DNA of 64,000 nucleotides from Pseudomonas mendocina (GCF_900636545.1 NZ_LR134290.1:1736001-1800000), one strand, 5' to 3'. Positions 26,371 through 35,729 are shown, numbered from the stretch's first letter. Translations and numbers: made by a program. Notes: generated by a model not told the origin, from the sequence alone.

Positions 26371-26637
26371 TTAGCCGTTCTGGCTGCTCAGCCCGCCCCA
26401 CTCCATGAACCGCACGGCGTGCACTTCACCCTGGCTGTCGCGGTAGACCAGAACGCTCGGTACCACACCGCTCTTGCGGCTGTTGTCGGTGCGCTGCAGG
26501 ACCTGGTCGATATCCAGCTGCATGCCGTACTGGTATTCCTGCACTTCGACCTTGGGAGTGGCAGGTGCTTTCTCGCTGGCGATGGCCAAGGGGGCCAGAA
26601 CGGCGAGGAGGGTGGCGTTGAAGGCTGCGAATTTCAT
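26371..26637 (-). CDS. DUF2790 family small exported protein
   Basis: 88 aa. Start taken at MKFAAFNATLLAVLAPLAIA, a clean signal peptide with cleavage near AIAS; the open frame extends 132 nt upstream without support. The mature part (VEVQEYQYGMQLDIDQVL ... VPSVLVYRDSQGEVHAVRF) matches the Pseudomonas-restricted DUF2790 family, periplasmic proteins of unknown function often induced by metals or stress. Divergent from the lipoprotein gene. Confidence 0.82.
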   Translation of the reverse strand: MKFAAFNATLLAVLAPLAIASEKAPATPKVEVQEYQYGMQLDIDQVLQRTDNSRKSGVVPSVLVYRDSQGEVHAVRFMEWGGLSSQNG

Positions 26638-26822
26638 CTTGCGTATCTCCGATCTGTGGCGCCTGGAAAGGTTGGCGCCGGGTTCGGAAGAGATGAAAAC
26701 ACTGCGCCCTTCATTGCAGAAATCGATGCTTCTGCTAGCGAAAATCGCTGCCATCGATACCTTGCTCACAGGCGCGCCAAGCCCAATACTCAGCCGGCAC
26801 TCATCTGCCCATGGAGGGCTTC

Positions 26823-27248
26823 ATGCGTTCGATCCTCATCGCTCTACCCTTGGTGTTGCTGGCTGGCTGTTCGTCGTTTCGAGGTAACCCCGAGGATATC
26901 AAGCCGGTACCGGAGGACCGCCTGCTGGCCTTTCAGGAGGCGCAGGAAAATGGCGCGCAGATCGTGGTCAACCGCGATTTCGGCATGATGGGCGGCGGCT
27001 GCTACGTGGCCATCGAAGTGGATCGCAAGGTCGCCGCGCGCATCGGCGTCGGTGAGGTCGCAACCTTCCAGGTACGCCCGGGCACCCGCGTGGTCGGCAT
27101 CACCCCTGATCGTATGGACGACACCCTGTGTGGCATGGGCCGCCTGCTGCGCGAAGTGGCGGTGCCGGTGAAAAGCGGGGAAGTCCAGCACCTGCGCATC
27201 GTCAGCCAGAACAAGGGCGGATTCGATATCCGCCCGGACAAACCCTGA
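26823..27248 (+). CDS. Lipoprotein of unknown function
   Basis: 141 aa. Lipobox LLAGC with lipidated Cys16; GGAGG lies 7 nt before this ATG, favouring it over an in-frame ATG 12 nt earlier. The mature domain holds a small beta-sandwich-like pattern (CYVAIEVDRKVAARIGVGE ... TFQVRPGTRVVGI) reminiscent of DUF2846-type proteins. No Asp at +2 (Ser follows Cys), so outer-membrane sorting is expected. No functional context. Confidence 0.78.
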   Translation: MRSILIALPLVLLAGCSSFRGNPEDIKPVPEDRLLAFQEAQENGAQIVVNRDFGMMGGGCYVAIEVDRKVAARIGVGEVATFQVRPGTRVVGITPDRMDDTLCGMGRLLREVAVPVKSGEVQHLRIVSQNKGGFDIRPDKP

Positions 27249-27273
27249 ACATCGGGCTGGCTGAGGATGTTTA

Positions 27274-27843
27274 TCAGTGCACTTTGCCTGTTCGCTGCGG
27301 GTCCTCGGCCCACCAGATGCGCTCGACGCGACCGATCAGGTTGGTTCGCGGCACGCTGCCCCAGAGTCGGCTGTCAGCGGAGTTGTGGCGATTGTCGCCG
27401 AGCATGAACAACTCGCCATCGGCGATAGGTGTTTCGCTTAGGTCGCCATAGTTCCGATCCGGCACGTTTTGGGCTGGGGCAGGCTGGAGGTAGGGCTCGT
27501 CCAGCAACTGGCCGTTTATGTAGACACGATGATCACGCATCGCCAGGCGGTCGCCGGGAACGCCGATGATGCGCTTGACGTAGACGATGTCATTTACCGG
27601 GCTCACGAAGACCACCACATCACCACGTTCCGGCTCGCTGCCGACATAGGCCCAGACATTGCTGAGAATGTAGTCACCGGTTTGCAGGGTAGGTGCCATC
27701 GAGTTGGCCGGCACCTGGTAGGGCACGTAGCCCGCGATGCGTGCCCGCGGATCGAGAGTGGCTGGGCCCAGCGGATTGAGCAGATAGAAGCCGAGTATCA
27801 GCAGGGCTAGCGCGATGAAGCCTGTCCAGAAATTCCAGCGCAT
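27274..27843 (-). CDS. lepB: Signal peptidase I, short form
   Basis: 189 aa, much shorter than the ~284-324 aa housekeeping LepB, with only one N-terminal membrane helix (about 7-23). Catalytic dyad present: Ser48 in VPANSMAPTL and Lys90 in VYVKRIIGVPGD; the conserved GDNRHNSADSR box is present near the C-terminus. So it should be an active type I leader peptidase with the catalytic domain in the periplasm. It is not next to lepA or rnc, so it is likely a second, specialised paralogue. Confidence 0.88.
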   Translation of the reverse strand: MRWNFWTGFIALALLILGFYLLNPLGPATLDPRARIAGYVPYQVPANSMAPTLQTGDYILSNVWAYVGSEPERGDVVVFVSPVNDIVYVKRIIGVPGDRLAMRDHRVYINGQLLDEPYLQPAPAQNVPDRNYGDLSETPIADGELFMLGDNRHNSADSRLWGSVPRTNLIGRVERIWWAEDPQRTGKVH

Positions 27844-27987
27844 GGTCGATCCTTGTACCGATGGAGTGCGACACCATAGGTGAGCGAGCGACGCGCCTGC
27901 AAGCCATGTCGTTCAAGTGCGTACCGGATCAAGCGCAGCCCGGGGGTATCGCGTTTAGAATCGCCGTGTCGAAGAGGGAGAGTAGTT

Positions 27988-29271
27988 GTGAATGGATTGC
28001 CAATCGCAATAGTAGGAGCGGGGACCGCCGGCCTCGCCACTGCCATATTCCTTGCCCGTCAGGGCTATGCGGTGCGACTGCTGGAGCGGGTCGAACGGCT
28101 GCAACCAGTGGGCGCCGGTATCCTCTTGCAGCCTTCCGGCCTGGCCGTCTTGCAGCGCCTGGGCCTGCTGGCCGAATGCACCGCACTCGGCGCACCGGTC
28201 AGCCGACTGTTCGGTACCAGCTGCCAGGGGCGGGTGATCCTCGATACCCGCTATCACGACTGGCAGCCCGGCAGCTTTGGCCTTGGCATTCATCGCGGTG
28301 TGTTGATGACGGCGCTGCTCAATGCGGCGCAGCGCATTGGCGTGCAGGTGCAAACCGGGGTGAGCGTCAGCCGTTTCGAACAGGCAGGCGGTCATGTCCG
28401 CCTGCTGCATCAGGACGAAGAGGGTGTTGAGCAACCTCTGGGGGATTTCGCCGCGCTGATCCTGGCCGATGGTACGCGTTCGACCCTGCGCGCGCAGATG
28501 CAGGTGCGCCAATGGGCGCGGCCTTATCCCTGGGGCGCTCTGTGGAGCATGTTGCCGACTGCGGCATCGACCGAGAGCGGCGAGCTGCGCCAGTGGTATC
28601 GCGGCTGCCGGGAAATGTTCGGGCTGATGCCCACCGGTTGCACCCATCAGGCACGCGATCTGCCTCTGACCAGCCTGTTCTGGAGCCTGCCGCTCAGTGA
28701 GCACGAGAGTTGGCGAACGAGTGGCCTGGATGCCTGGAAAACCCGTGTGCGCAACCTGGCTGGCGAAGCGTCGGAGGCCTATCTGCAGCAGATCGATGAT
28801 CCCGCGCAATTAACCCTGGCGGCCTATGCCGACGTGCGCATGCAGCACTGGAGCGATGGTCGCGTCCTGGCCATCGGAGACTGTGCCCACGCCATGAGCC
28901 CGCAATTGGGCCAGGGTGCCAACATGGCGCTGGTGGATGCCGCCGCGCTCGCCGATGCGCTCGGCAATGCGGGTGACGAACAACAGCATGCGCTCGACTG
29001 GAGCGCCATCTTCGCCCGCTATGGCGAAGCTCGGCGTGACCATCTGCGTTACTACCGCCAGGCCAGCCGGCTGTTGACGCCGCTGTTCCAGTCCAACAGT
29101 AACACCCTCGCCGTGCTGCGCGATATTGCCCTGATGCTCGCCCGGCATAACCGCTTCGGGCGCCGGCATGCGGTCAGCACCCTGGTCGGTGCGCGCAGCG
29201 GCTGGCTATGGTCCGGCGCGCAGAAGCGCGAGCTGCATGCCTGGACGGGGGAGCGGGAGGCGTGGGAATAA
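27988..29271 (+). CDS. FAD-dependent aromatic-ring monooxygenase
   Basis: 427 aa. GTG start preceded by AGAGGGAGAG; the longer frame upstream is unsupported. Class A flavoprotein layout: GAGTAG (residues 10-15) for ADP binding, an internal DG motif (LILADGTRSTLR) and the second FAD motif GDCAHAMSPQLGQGANMAL. Similar to salicylate hydroxylase/UbiH-type enzymes. Substrate unknown; no ring-cleavage genes adjoin it. Convergent with the TPR gene. Confidence 0.88.
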   Translation: MNGLPIAIVGAGTAGLATAIFLARQGYAVRLLERVERLQPVGAGILLQPSGLAVLQRLGLLAECTALGAPVSRLFGTSCQGRVILDTRYHDWQPGSFGLGIHRGVLMTALLNAAQRIGVQVQTGVSVSRFEQAGGHVRLLHQDEEGVEQPLGDFAALILADGTRSTLRAQMQVRQWARPYPWGALWSMLPTAASTESGELRQWYRGCREMFGLMPTGCTHQARDLPLTSLFWSLPLSEHESWRTSGLDAWKTRVRNLAGEASEAYLQQIDDPAQLTLAAYADVRMQHWSDGRVLAIGDCAHAMSPQLGQGANMALVDAAALADALGNAGDEQQHALDWSAIFARYGEARRDHLRYYRQASRLLTPLFQSNSNTLAVLRDIALMLARHNRFGRRHAVSTLVGARSGWLWSGAQKRELHAWTGEREAWE

Positions 29272-29282
29272 CCTGACGCCGT

Positions 29283-30035
29283 TCAACTGCGCTGCAGGTC
29301 GAGCAGCGCCTTCTGGCTCAGATCCAGCCACTCCTTGTGCAGAACCCGGTAATGCCGGGCGGAGCGGCGGGCGTGGGTATGGATCTGTTGCAACAGTTCG
29401 ATGGCTTCGCGCTGGCGCCCCAGCCGGCGCAGCAGCAGGGCATAGCGGTAATTGGCTTCCGGGCTGGCGCTGTAGCTGCCAAGCGTGCGGTATTCCTCCT
29501 CGGCCTTGAGGTCGTTGCCCTGGCCTTCCAGCGCACGGGCATACAGCAGGTGACCCTCGGTGGAGCGGAAGTCGGGATTGTGGGCGATCAGTTGGTCGAG
29601 GCTTGCCTGGCAACCGGCGAAATCGCCCAGGGCGAAACGCGCCCTGGCCAGGCCGAGGAGGATGTCCGGGGCATCGCTGTGGATACCCCGCAGAGCCGCC
29701 TGATAGTGCTGGGCCGCTTCTTCGGCCTGCCCCATGCGCAGCAGCTCGTCGGCCAGGTTGACGCGGGTATCGCGCGTGTCGCGGATTTCCAGCTCATCGC
29801 GCAGGGTGCGCAGATGGCGCTGCGGGTCGATGCTGTCGTGCAGGCGGTTGAGCGTGCTACGCCCGCGGCGACTGCCGAGCAGCTCAGGCAGCATGATGCC
29901 GAGAAAGTAGATCAGGCAGCCAAGGCCCGGCAGGGCGATGATCAGGTACAGCCAGTAGCGATCCTGGCCACTGCGAACCACATGCAGGCCGCAGGTGACT
30001 TGGCAGGCGATGACGAGGAGGGCGAGCAGGGGCAT
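29283..30035 (-). CDS. Membrane-anchored TPR-repeat protein
   Basis: 250 aa. Start at MPLLALLVIACQV; the longer open frame upstream lacks support. Two hydrophobic segments at the N-terminus (about 2-15 and 29-49) place the rest in one compartment. From residue ~75 onward helical repeats typical of tetratricopeptides (ELLRMGQAEEAAQHYQAAL, LLGLARARFALGDFAGCQ, LLRRLGRQREAIELLQQI). Likely a scaffold at the inner membrane; partner unknown. Confidence 0.8.
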   Translation of the reverse strand: MPLLALLVIACQVTCGLHVVRSGQDRYWLYLIIALPGLGCLIYFLGIMLPELLGSRRGRSTLNRLHDSIDPQRHLRTLRDELEIRDTRDTRVNLADELLRMGQAEEAAQHYQAALRGIHSDAPDILLGLARARFALGDFAGCQASLDQLIAHNPDFRSTEGHLLYARALEGQGNDLKAEEEYRTLGSYSASPEANYRYALLLRRLGRQREAIELLQQIHTHARRSARHYRVLHKEWLDLSQKALLDLQRS

Positions 30036-30175
30036 GGTGCGGTCCAGTCCTTTGGAGTGCGAAGGGCGCCCATGAGAGCACGGATCGGCCTGCTTGTCAG
30101 GTGAGCCATGCACGGCTGTGGCATGCGTCACGTGATAGGCTGCGCGGCTGATTCCATGTCCATAAGGATGCGTGC

Positions 30176-30742
30176 ATGCCATCGTCGCTGGAGATATTCG
30201 CCAACCTTTTCTACCTGGTTTCGGTGCTGCTGGCGGCGCGCAACTCGGTGCATACCTGGGCGGTCGGGCTGGTCGGTTGCGTGCTGTTCGGCTGGCTGTT
30301 CTTCAGCGTGCAGCTGTATGCCGACGTGACCCTGCAGGGCTTCTTCATCCTGACCAGTCTGATCGGCTGGTGGAGCTGGATGCGTGGCCGTGGCGGCGAC
30401 GCCATGCCGATCAGCCGTACGGCCTGGCCAGGGTTGTCCCTGGCGCTCGCCTTGGCGGTATTGGTGGCACTGGCCTATGGGGCCTTGCTGCATTACTTCA
30501 CCGATGCCTACGCGCCCTTCATCGACTCGCTGGTGCTGACCTTCAGCGTACTGGCGCAGCTACTGCTGATGCGCCGCAAGCTGGAAACCTGGTACGGCTG
30601 GCTGCTGGTCAACACCCTCGCGGTGCCGCTGTTCGCCTCGCGTGAGTTGTACCTGACCGCCTTCATCTACCTGCTGTTCTGGTGCAATGCCTGGTATGGC
30701 CTGTACCGCTGGCGCTGGGAACTGAAGGCTGAGATGGCCTGA
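30176..30742 (+). CDS. pnuC: Nicotinamide riboside transporter
   Basis: 188 aa with about seven hydrophobic helices. Start behind AAGGA. Family hallmarks: LEIFANLFYLVSVLLAARNS at the start, GWWSWMRG (WxxW substrate region) and FWCNAWYGLYRW at the end. Known role: facilitated diffusion of nicotinamide riboside, trapped by phosphorylation. One base separates it from the nadR-like kinase gene, which supplies that phosphorylation. Confidence 0.93.
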   Translation: MPSSLEIFANLFYLVSVLLAARNSVHTWAVGLVGCVLFGWLFFSVQLYADVTLQGFFILTSLIGWWSWMRGRGGDAMPISRTAWPGLSLALALAVLVALAYGALLHYFTDAYAPFIDSLVLTFSVLAQLLLMRRKLETWYGWLLVNTLAVPLFASRELYLTAFIYLLFWCNAWYGLYRWRWELKAEMA

Positions 30743-30743
30743 C

Positions 30744-31781
30744 ATGAGCAAGCGATTCGCCGTTGGTCTGGTGGTGGGCAAGTTCGCGCCGTTGCATCTG
30801 GGTCATGAATGGCTGATCCAGCAGGCTCAGGCCCAGTGCGAGCAAGTGGTGCTGCTCAGTTGGGCGCGCCCCGAACTGGCAGGTTGTGAGCCTGAACGGC
30901 GGGCGAACTGGTTGCGGCTGCGCTTTCCCGAACTGCGCAGCTGGGTGGTGACGCCCGAATGGGTGATTGCCCAACGGCAGGCAGGTCTGAGGCTGCCGGA
31001 ACTGCCCCACGAGTCCGAGGCGGATGCCGCGCAGCGCGAATTCGTCGCCGCGTTCTGCCTCGCCGTGCTGGGCCAACCGGTGGATGCGGTATTCACCAGC
31101 GAGGCCTATGGCGACGGTTTCGCTGCGCACCTGACGGCGTGCTTCCAGCGGCCTGTGGCGCATGTCGAAGTGGACCGGGCGCGCCAGCAGGTGCCTATCT
31201 CGGCTACACGCCTGCGCGCCGATATCCATGGCCTGCGTCACTACCTGGCGCCTGCGGTTTACGGCGATTTCGTCGAGCGCATCGCCCTGCTCGGCGGCGA
31301 GTCCACCGGCAAGAGCAGCCTCGCCCTGGCGCTGGGCGAGGCACTGGACACGCGACATGCCGCGGAATACGGCCGCGAACTCTGGGAAGAGCAGGGCGGT
31401 GTGCTCGCCTATGACGATCTGCTGCGCATCGGCCGTACCCAGGTCGCACGTGAGCAGGCGTTGGCCGGGCAGTGCCGGCGCTACCTGGTTTGCGACACCA
31501 CGCCGCTGACCACGCTGTTCTACTGTCGCGAGCTGTTCGGCCGGGCCGAGACCGAGCTGGAACAGTTGGCCGAGCGGCGTTATCACCACCTGTTCCTGTG
31601 CGCCGATGACTTCCCCTTCGTGCAGGACGGCACCCGCCAGGACGAGACCTTTCGCCGCCGGCAGAACCAGTGGTACGAGCAGGAACTGCTGAGGCGCGGC
31701 TGGGGCTTCACCCGCCTGACCGGCTCGCTGCAGCAGCGCGTCGATCAGGTGCGGAGTTATCTGGCCCGTCGCCGGTTTTAA
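30744..31781 (+). CDS. nadR: Bifunctional NMN adenylyltransferase / nicotinamide riboside kinase (NadR-like)
   Basis: 345 aa, two domains. N-terminal nucleotidyltransferase: GKFAPLHLGH (12-21, HxGH) and ISATRLR (152-158). C-terminal kinase: P-loop GGESTGKSS (184-192), a conserved VCDTTPLTTLFY and LCADDFPFVQDGTR. Together they convert imported nicotinamide riboside to NMN and then NAD. The N-terminal DNA-binding domain of enterobacterial NadR is absent, so no repressor role is expected. Forms an operon with pnuC; its 3' end overlaps the convergent gene by 4 nt. Confidence 0.92.
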   Translation: MSKRFAVGLVVGKFAPLHLGHEWLIQQAQAQCEQVVLLSWARPELAGCEPERRANWLRLRFPELRSWVVTPEWVIAQRQAGLRLPELPHESEADAAQREFVAAFCLAVLGQPVDAVFTSEAYGDGFAAHLTACFQRPVAHVEVDRARQQVPISATRLRADIHGLRHYLAPAVYGDFVERIALLGGESTGKSSLALALGEALDTRHAAEYGRELWEEQGGVLAYDDLLRIGRTQVAREQALAGQCRRYLVCDTTPLTTLFYCRELFGRAETELEQLAERRYHHLFLCADDFPFVQDGTRQDETFRRRQNQWYEQELLRRGWGFTRLTGSLQQRVDQVRSYLARRRF

Positions 31782-33388
31782 GCCGGTGCCGGCTCGAAAC
31801 TGTCGGCGCGGGCCATCTGCCACATGCGCTGGTAGAACTCGCCGCTGATCTCACCGCTGAGCAGTTCCCCCGGTGCGAGGAACACATGCTGCTGGGCGAA
31901 CAATTTGATTTCGGTCGCCGACATGCGCTGCACCAGATGCTTGGCGTCGATCTGCGACGGATGATCGAGGCCGGCGGCGGCGAGCATCTCGGCCAGTGCC
32001 TTGAGCGTGTTGCGGTGGAAGTTGTAGACGCGCTGGGCCTTGTCCTCGACCACCAGTGCGCGCTGGCGCAGTGGGTCCTGGGTCGCCACACCGGTCGGGC
32101 ACTTGTTGGTGTGGCACGACTGCGACTGGATGCAGCCGATGGCGAACATGAAGCCGCGCGCCGAATTGGCCCAGTCGGCGCCGATGGCCAATACCCGGGC
32201 GATATCGAAGGCACTGACGATCTTGCCGCTGGCGCCGAGTTTGATCTTGTCGCGCAGGTTGCTGCCGACCAGGGTGTTGTGCACGAACAGCAGCCCTTCG
32301 CGCAGCGGCACGCCGAGGTGATCGGTGAACTCCAGCGGCGCTGCGCCGGTACCGCCTTCCTTGCCATCAACGACTATGAAGTCTGGCAGGATGCCAGTCT
32401 CCAGCATGGCCTTGACGATACCCATGAACTCCCAGGGGTGACCCAGGCAGAACTTGAACCCCACCGGCTTGCCGCCTGAAAGCTCACGCAACTGGGCGAT
32501 GAACTGCAGCAGCTCGGTCGGCGTGGAGAAGGCGCTATGGCGTGACGGCGAGATGCAGTCCTCGCCCATGGGCACGCCACGGGTGTTGGCGATTTCCTCG
32601 GTGACCTTGTGCTTGGGCAGGATGCCGCCGTGGCCCGGCTTGGCGCCCTGGCTGAGCTTGATCTCGATCATCTTCACCTGCGGGCTGGCTGCCTGCGCGG
32701 CGAAACGCTCGGGGTCGAAGCGGCCGTCCGAGGCGCGGCAGCCGAAGTAGCCGCTGCCCAGTTCCCACACCAGATCTCCGCCGTGCTCGCGATGGTAAGG
32801 GCTGATGCTGCCCTCTCCGGTGTCATGGTAGAACTCGCCGAGCTTCGCCCCTTCGTTGAGGGCGCGAATCGCATTGGCACTGAGTGAGCCAAAGCTCATC
32901 GCCGAGATGTTGAACAGAGAGGCCGAGTACGGCTGGCTGCATTGCGGCCCGCCGATCTCCACGCGGAAACTGCACGGGTCGGTCAGCGGCGCCGGGCGCA
33001 TGGAATGGCTGATGAACTCGAAACCGTTCTGGTACACGTCGCTCAGGGTGCCGAAGGGTTTGTCCGAACCTTCGTTCTTGGCGCGGGCGTAGACCAGCGA
33101 GCGCTGGGCGCGGGAGAAGGGCAGCTGTTCGGCATCGCCTTCGAGCAGGTACTGGCGAATCTCCGGGCGGATGCCTTCGACCAGATAGCGGATATTGCCC
33201 AGGATCGGGTAGTTGCGGCGCACCGCATGGCGGGTCTGCAACAGATCGCCGATACCGATCAGGCTGAGCACGACGCCGAGCAGGGTGAACGGCCATATCC
33301 ATTCATGAGCGAGGAAGGGCAGGCTGGCCAGGGTGAACAGCACGCAGAACGCAAAAAATGCATAGCGGCTGAGCAGAGAAAGGTTCAT
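31778..33388 (-). CDS. FMN-binding glutamate-synthase-family protein (GltB-like), membrane anchored
   Basis: 536 aa. Two N-terminal hydrophobic helices (about 9-45), then a glutamate synthase alpha/FMN barrel domain: SFGSLSANAIRALNEGA, IKLSQGAKPGHGG, DGKEGGTGAAPLEF, and the cluster-binding CIQSQSCHTNKCPTG (C-x5-C-x4-C as in the 3Fe-4S site of glutamate synthase). Glutaminase and ammonia-tunnel domains are absent, so it is not a full glutamate synthase. Reaction unknown. Monocistronic, convergent with nadR. Confidence 0.88.
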   Translation of the reverse strand: MNLSLLSRYAFFAFCVLFTLASLPFLAHEWIWPFTLLGVVLSLIGIGDLLQTRHAVRRNYPILGNIRYLVEGIRPEIRQYLLEGDAEQLPFSRAQRSLVYARAKNEGSDKPFGTLSDVYQNGFEFISHSMRPAPLTDPCSFRVEIGGPQCSQPYSASLFNISAMSFGSLSANAIRALNEGAKLGEFYHDTGEGSISPYHREHGGDLVWELGSGYFGCRASDGRFDPERFAAQAASPQVKMIEIKLSQGAKPGHGGILPKHKVTEEIANTRGVPMGEDCISPSRHSAFSTPTELLQFIAQLRELSGGKPVGFKFCLGHPWEFMGIVKAMLETGILPDFIVVDGKEGGTGAAPLEFTDHLGVPLREGLLFVHNTLVGSNLRDKIKLGASGKIVSAFDIARVLAIGADWANSARGFMFAIGCIQSQSCHTNKCPTGVATQDPLRQRALVVEDKAQRVYNFHRNTLKALAEMLAAAGLDHPSQIDAKHLVQRMSATEIKLFAQQHVFLAPGELLSGEISGEFYQRMWQMARADSFEPAPA

Positions 33389-33619
33389 TCAAGCTCCAGG
33401 TAGGTAGATCGAGATAAGACTTTAGACCAAACGGCTATATCGGGTCATGTTCTGTCCATATAGACACTCGTGAGGGCTGAGGACGAACCCCATTGCCCTG
33501 TGGCACACTCAGTGGCCCGGAGCCAACCATCGTCAGAGCTTGGCCCTAGTCCCCCGATTTTCGGCCGGTGCCATTGTCGCCGGCCTACTGCCTGAGGCCG
33601 CCAGCGGCCAAGAAGAGGA

Positions 33620-34747
33620 ATGACCGTGCATAACGTCGTGATCAGTGGTACCGGCCTGTATACCCCGGCCAACAGCATTTCCAACGACGAGCTGGTGGCG
33701 TCCTTCAATGCCTACGTGCAGCAGTTCAACGCCGACAACGCCGAGGCCATCGCCCGTGGCGAGGTCGAGGCGCTGAGCGAATCCAGCAGTGGTTTCATCG
33801 AGAAGGCCTCCGGCATCAAGAGCCGCTTCGTCATTGACAAGGACGGCATCCTCGACCCGCAGCGCATGGTGCCGCGCATTCCCGAACGTGATAACGAGCA
33901 GTGGGGCATCCTCTGCGAGATGGCTGTCGGCGCCGCCAAGCAGGCGCTGGAGCGTGCCGGTAAGACCGTCGCCGATATCGACGGGGTGATCGTCGCTTGC
34001 TCGAATCTGCAGCGCGCCTACCCGGCGGTGGCCATCGAAGTGCAGGCTGCGCTGGGCATTCAGGGCTGGGGCTACGACATGAACGTGGCCTGCTCCTCGG
34101 CCACCTTCGGTATCCAGGCTGCAACCACCGCGATCCAGACTGGCCAGGCCCGCGCCATCCTGATGGTCAACCCGGAAATCTGCACCGGCCACCTCAACTT
34201 CCGTGACCGCGACAGCCACTTCATCTTCGGTGACGCCGCCACTGCGGTGATCATCGAGCGTGCCGACCAGGCCACCTCCAAGCACGAGTTCGATGTAGTT
34301 GGCACCAAGCTGCTGACCCAGTTCTCCAACAACATCCGCAACAACTTCGGCTTCCTCAACCGCGCGGCGGAAGAGGGCGTGGGCGCGCGCGACAAGCTGT
34401 TCGTCCAGGAAGGCCGCAAGGTGTTCAAGGATGTCTGCCCGATGGTCGCCGAGCTGATCGCCGCACACCTGGCGGAAAACCAGCTCAACGTCGCAGATGT
34501 GAAGCGCTTCTGGCTGCACCAGGCCAACCTCAACATGAACCTGCTGATCGCGCGCAAGCTGCTAGGCCGCGACGCCGAGCCGCACGAGGCGCCGGTGATT
34601 CTCGACACCTACGCCAACACCAGCTCGGCCGGCTCGGTGATCGCCCTGCACAAGAATCAGGACGACCTGCCGGCGGGCAGCCTGGGTGTTCTAAGCTCCT
34701 TTGGCGCCGGTTATTCGATCGGCAGTGTAATTTTGCGCAAGCGTTGA
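33620..34747 (+). CDS. Beta-ketoacyl-ACP synthase III-like enzyme (PA3286 type)
   Basis: 375 aa. Catalytic triad seen: Cys158 in [10 protein letters not shown], His300 in [11 protein letters not shown], Asn333 in [11 protein letters not shown]. Longer than E. coli FabH (317 aa) with an inserted acidic helix around residues 35-55. Closely resembles P. aeruginosa PA3286, reported to condense medium-chain acyl-CoA from beta-oxidation with malonyl-ACP, feeding fatty-acid synthesis. Upstream 230-nt region holds its promoter; the ECF sigma gene follows 72 nt later. Confidence 0.9.
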   Translation: MTVHNVVISGTGLYTPANSISNDELVASFNAYVQQFNADNAEAIARGEVEALSESSSGFIEKASGIKSRFVIDKDGILDPQRMVPRIPERDNEQWGILCEMAVGAAKQALERAGKTVADIDGVIVACSNLQRAYPAVAIEVQAALGIQGWGYDMNVACSSATFGIQAATTAIQTGQARAILMVNPEICTGHLNFRDRDSHFIFGDAATAVIIERADQATSKHEFDVVGTKLLTQFSNNIRNNFGFLNRAAEEGVGARDKLFVQEGRKVFKDVCPMVAELIAAHLAENQLNVADVKRFWLHQANLNMNLLIARKLLGRDAEPHEAPVILDTYANTSSAGSVIALHKNQDDLPAGSLGVLSSFGAGYSIGSVILRKR

Positions 34748-34819
34748 ACTCTCTGTAGGAATGCCTGAGACGCACGGGAGTGTTCACACCTGTGCGCAGG
34801 CATCACCTATGGGAGTGCT

Positions 34820-35422
34820 ATGTCCGATTCCGATCTCTTGGGCCGCCTGCTCGCCGGTGAGCAGAAGGCCTACCGCGAGCTGGTCGCGCGTTACCAGGGC
34901 GCGATGCGCGCGGTGGCCTACGCCATCGTCGGTAGCCGCCACGCCGACGAGGTGGTGCAGGATGCCTGGCTCGCCGTGGTGCGCAGCCTGGCAGGTTTTC
35001 AAGGCCGCGCCAGCCTCAAGACCTGGCTGCTGACCATCACCGCCAACACCGCCAAGACCCGCCTCAAACACAACCGCCGCGAGCTGCTGCTTGACGACCT
35101 GCCCGCGCCCCACGGCACGGTGGGTGACGAGCGCTTCGCCGATGACGGCCACTGGCTGCTGGCACCCCATGCCTGGCATCAGGACAGCCCCGAAGCCCTG
35201 CTCACCGAGGACGAACTGCGCCAGTGTCTGGAACACACGCTGGCCAGCCTGTCCGAGCTGCAGGCCAGCGTGCTGGTGCTGCGTGAGCGTCAGGGGCTGG
35301 AGTTGGAGGCGATCTGTAATCTTCTCGACATCTCCCTCTCCAATGCCCGTGTGCTGCTGCACCGGGCACGCCTGAAAGTCTTCGCCACCCTGGAACATTT
35401 CGAGGAGACAGGCCAATGCTGA
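34820..35422 (+). CDS. ECF-type RNA polymerase sigma factor
   Basis: 200 aa. Region 2 (KAYRELVARYQGAMRAVAYA ... HADEVVQDAWLAVVRSL) and region 4 (LASLSELQASVLVLRERQGL then LDISLSNARVLLHRARLKV) are clear, joined by a ~50-residue linker containing DDLPAPHG. Overlaps the zinc-finger gene by 7 nt. Synteny with PA3285, as I recall it, places it upstream of the DUF692/hvf genes in P. aeruginosa, suggesting it controls that metal-peptide operon. Confidence 0.92.
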   Translation: MSDSDLLGRLLAGEQKAYRELVARYQGAMRAVAYAIVGSRHADEVVQDAWLAVVRSLAGFQGRASLKTWLLTITANTAKTRLKHNRRELLLDDLPAPHGTVGDERFADDGHWLLAPHAWHQDSPEALLTEDELRQCLEHTLASLSELQASVLVLRERQGLELEAICNLLDISLSNARVLLHRARLKVFATLEHFEETGQC

Positions 35423-35649
35423 CCTGCAAGGAACTGGTCGCTCACTCCAGCGATTATCTCGACGGCCAACTGACCCTGCGCCAGCGCCTGGCCGTACGCG
35501 CGCACCTGGCCATGTGCGGCAACTGCCGACGTTTTATCCGCCAGATGAAACTGACCCAGGCGGTGATCCGGCAGATGCCGGATGAGGAGTTACCCGAACT
35601 CGACGCCCTGGCCGAGCGCCTGGCGCAAGACCGGCGTAATCAGGGGTGA
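35416..35649 (+). CDS. Zinc-finger putative anti-sigma factor
   Basis: 77 aa soluble protein. Seen: H-x3-C-x2-C (His30, Cys34, Cys37) in RAHLAMCGNCRRF, the ZAS/zf-HC2 signature, plus Cys4. No membrane helix, so it would be a cytoplasmic anti-sigma that senses directly, for example redox or metal through the cysteines. Overlapping start with the ECF gene supports translational coupling and partner function. Confidence 0.85.
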   Translation: MLTCKELVAHSSDYLDGQLTLRQRLAVRAHLAMCGNCRRFIRQMKLTQAVIRQMPDEELPELDALAERLAQDRRNQG

Positions 35650-35729
35650 GCCGTGTGCTTGCTGGGATGGCTCGGCGTCGCCCTCCTGGCAAGTCACTGC
35701 GTAGGGTGGATCGGGGCGCGTAGCCGACA

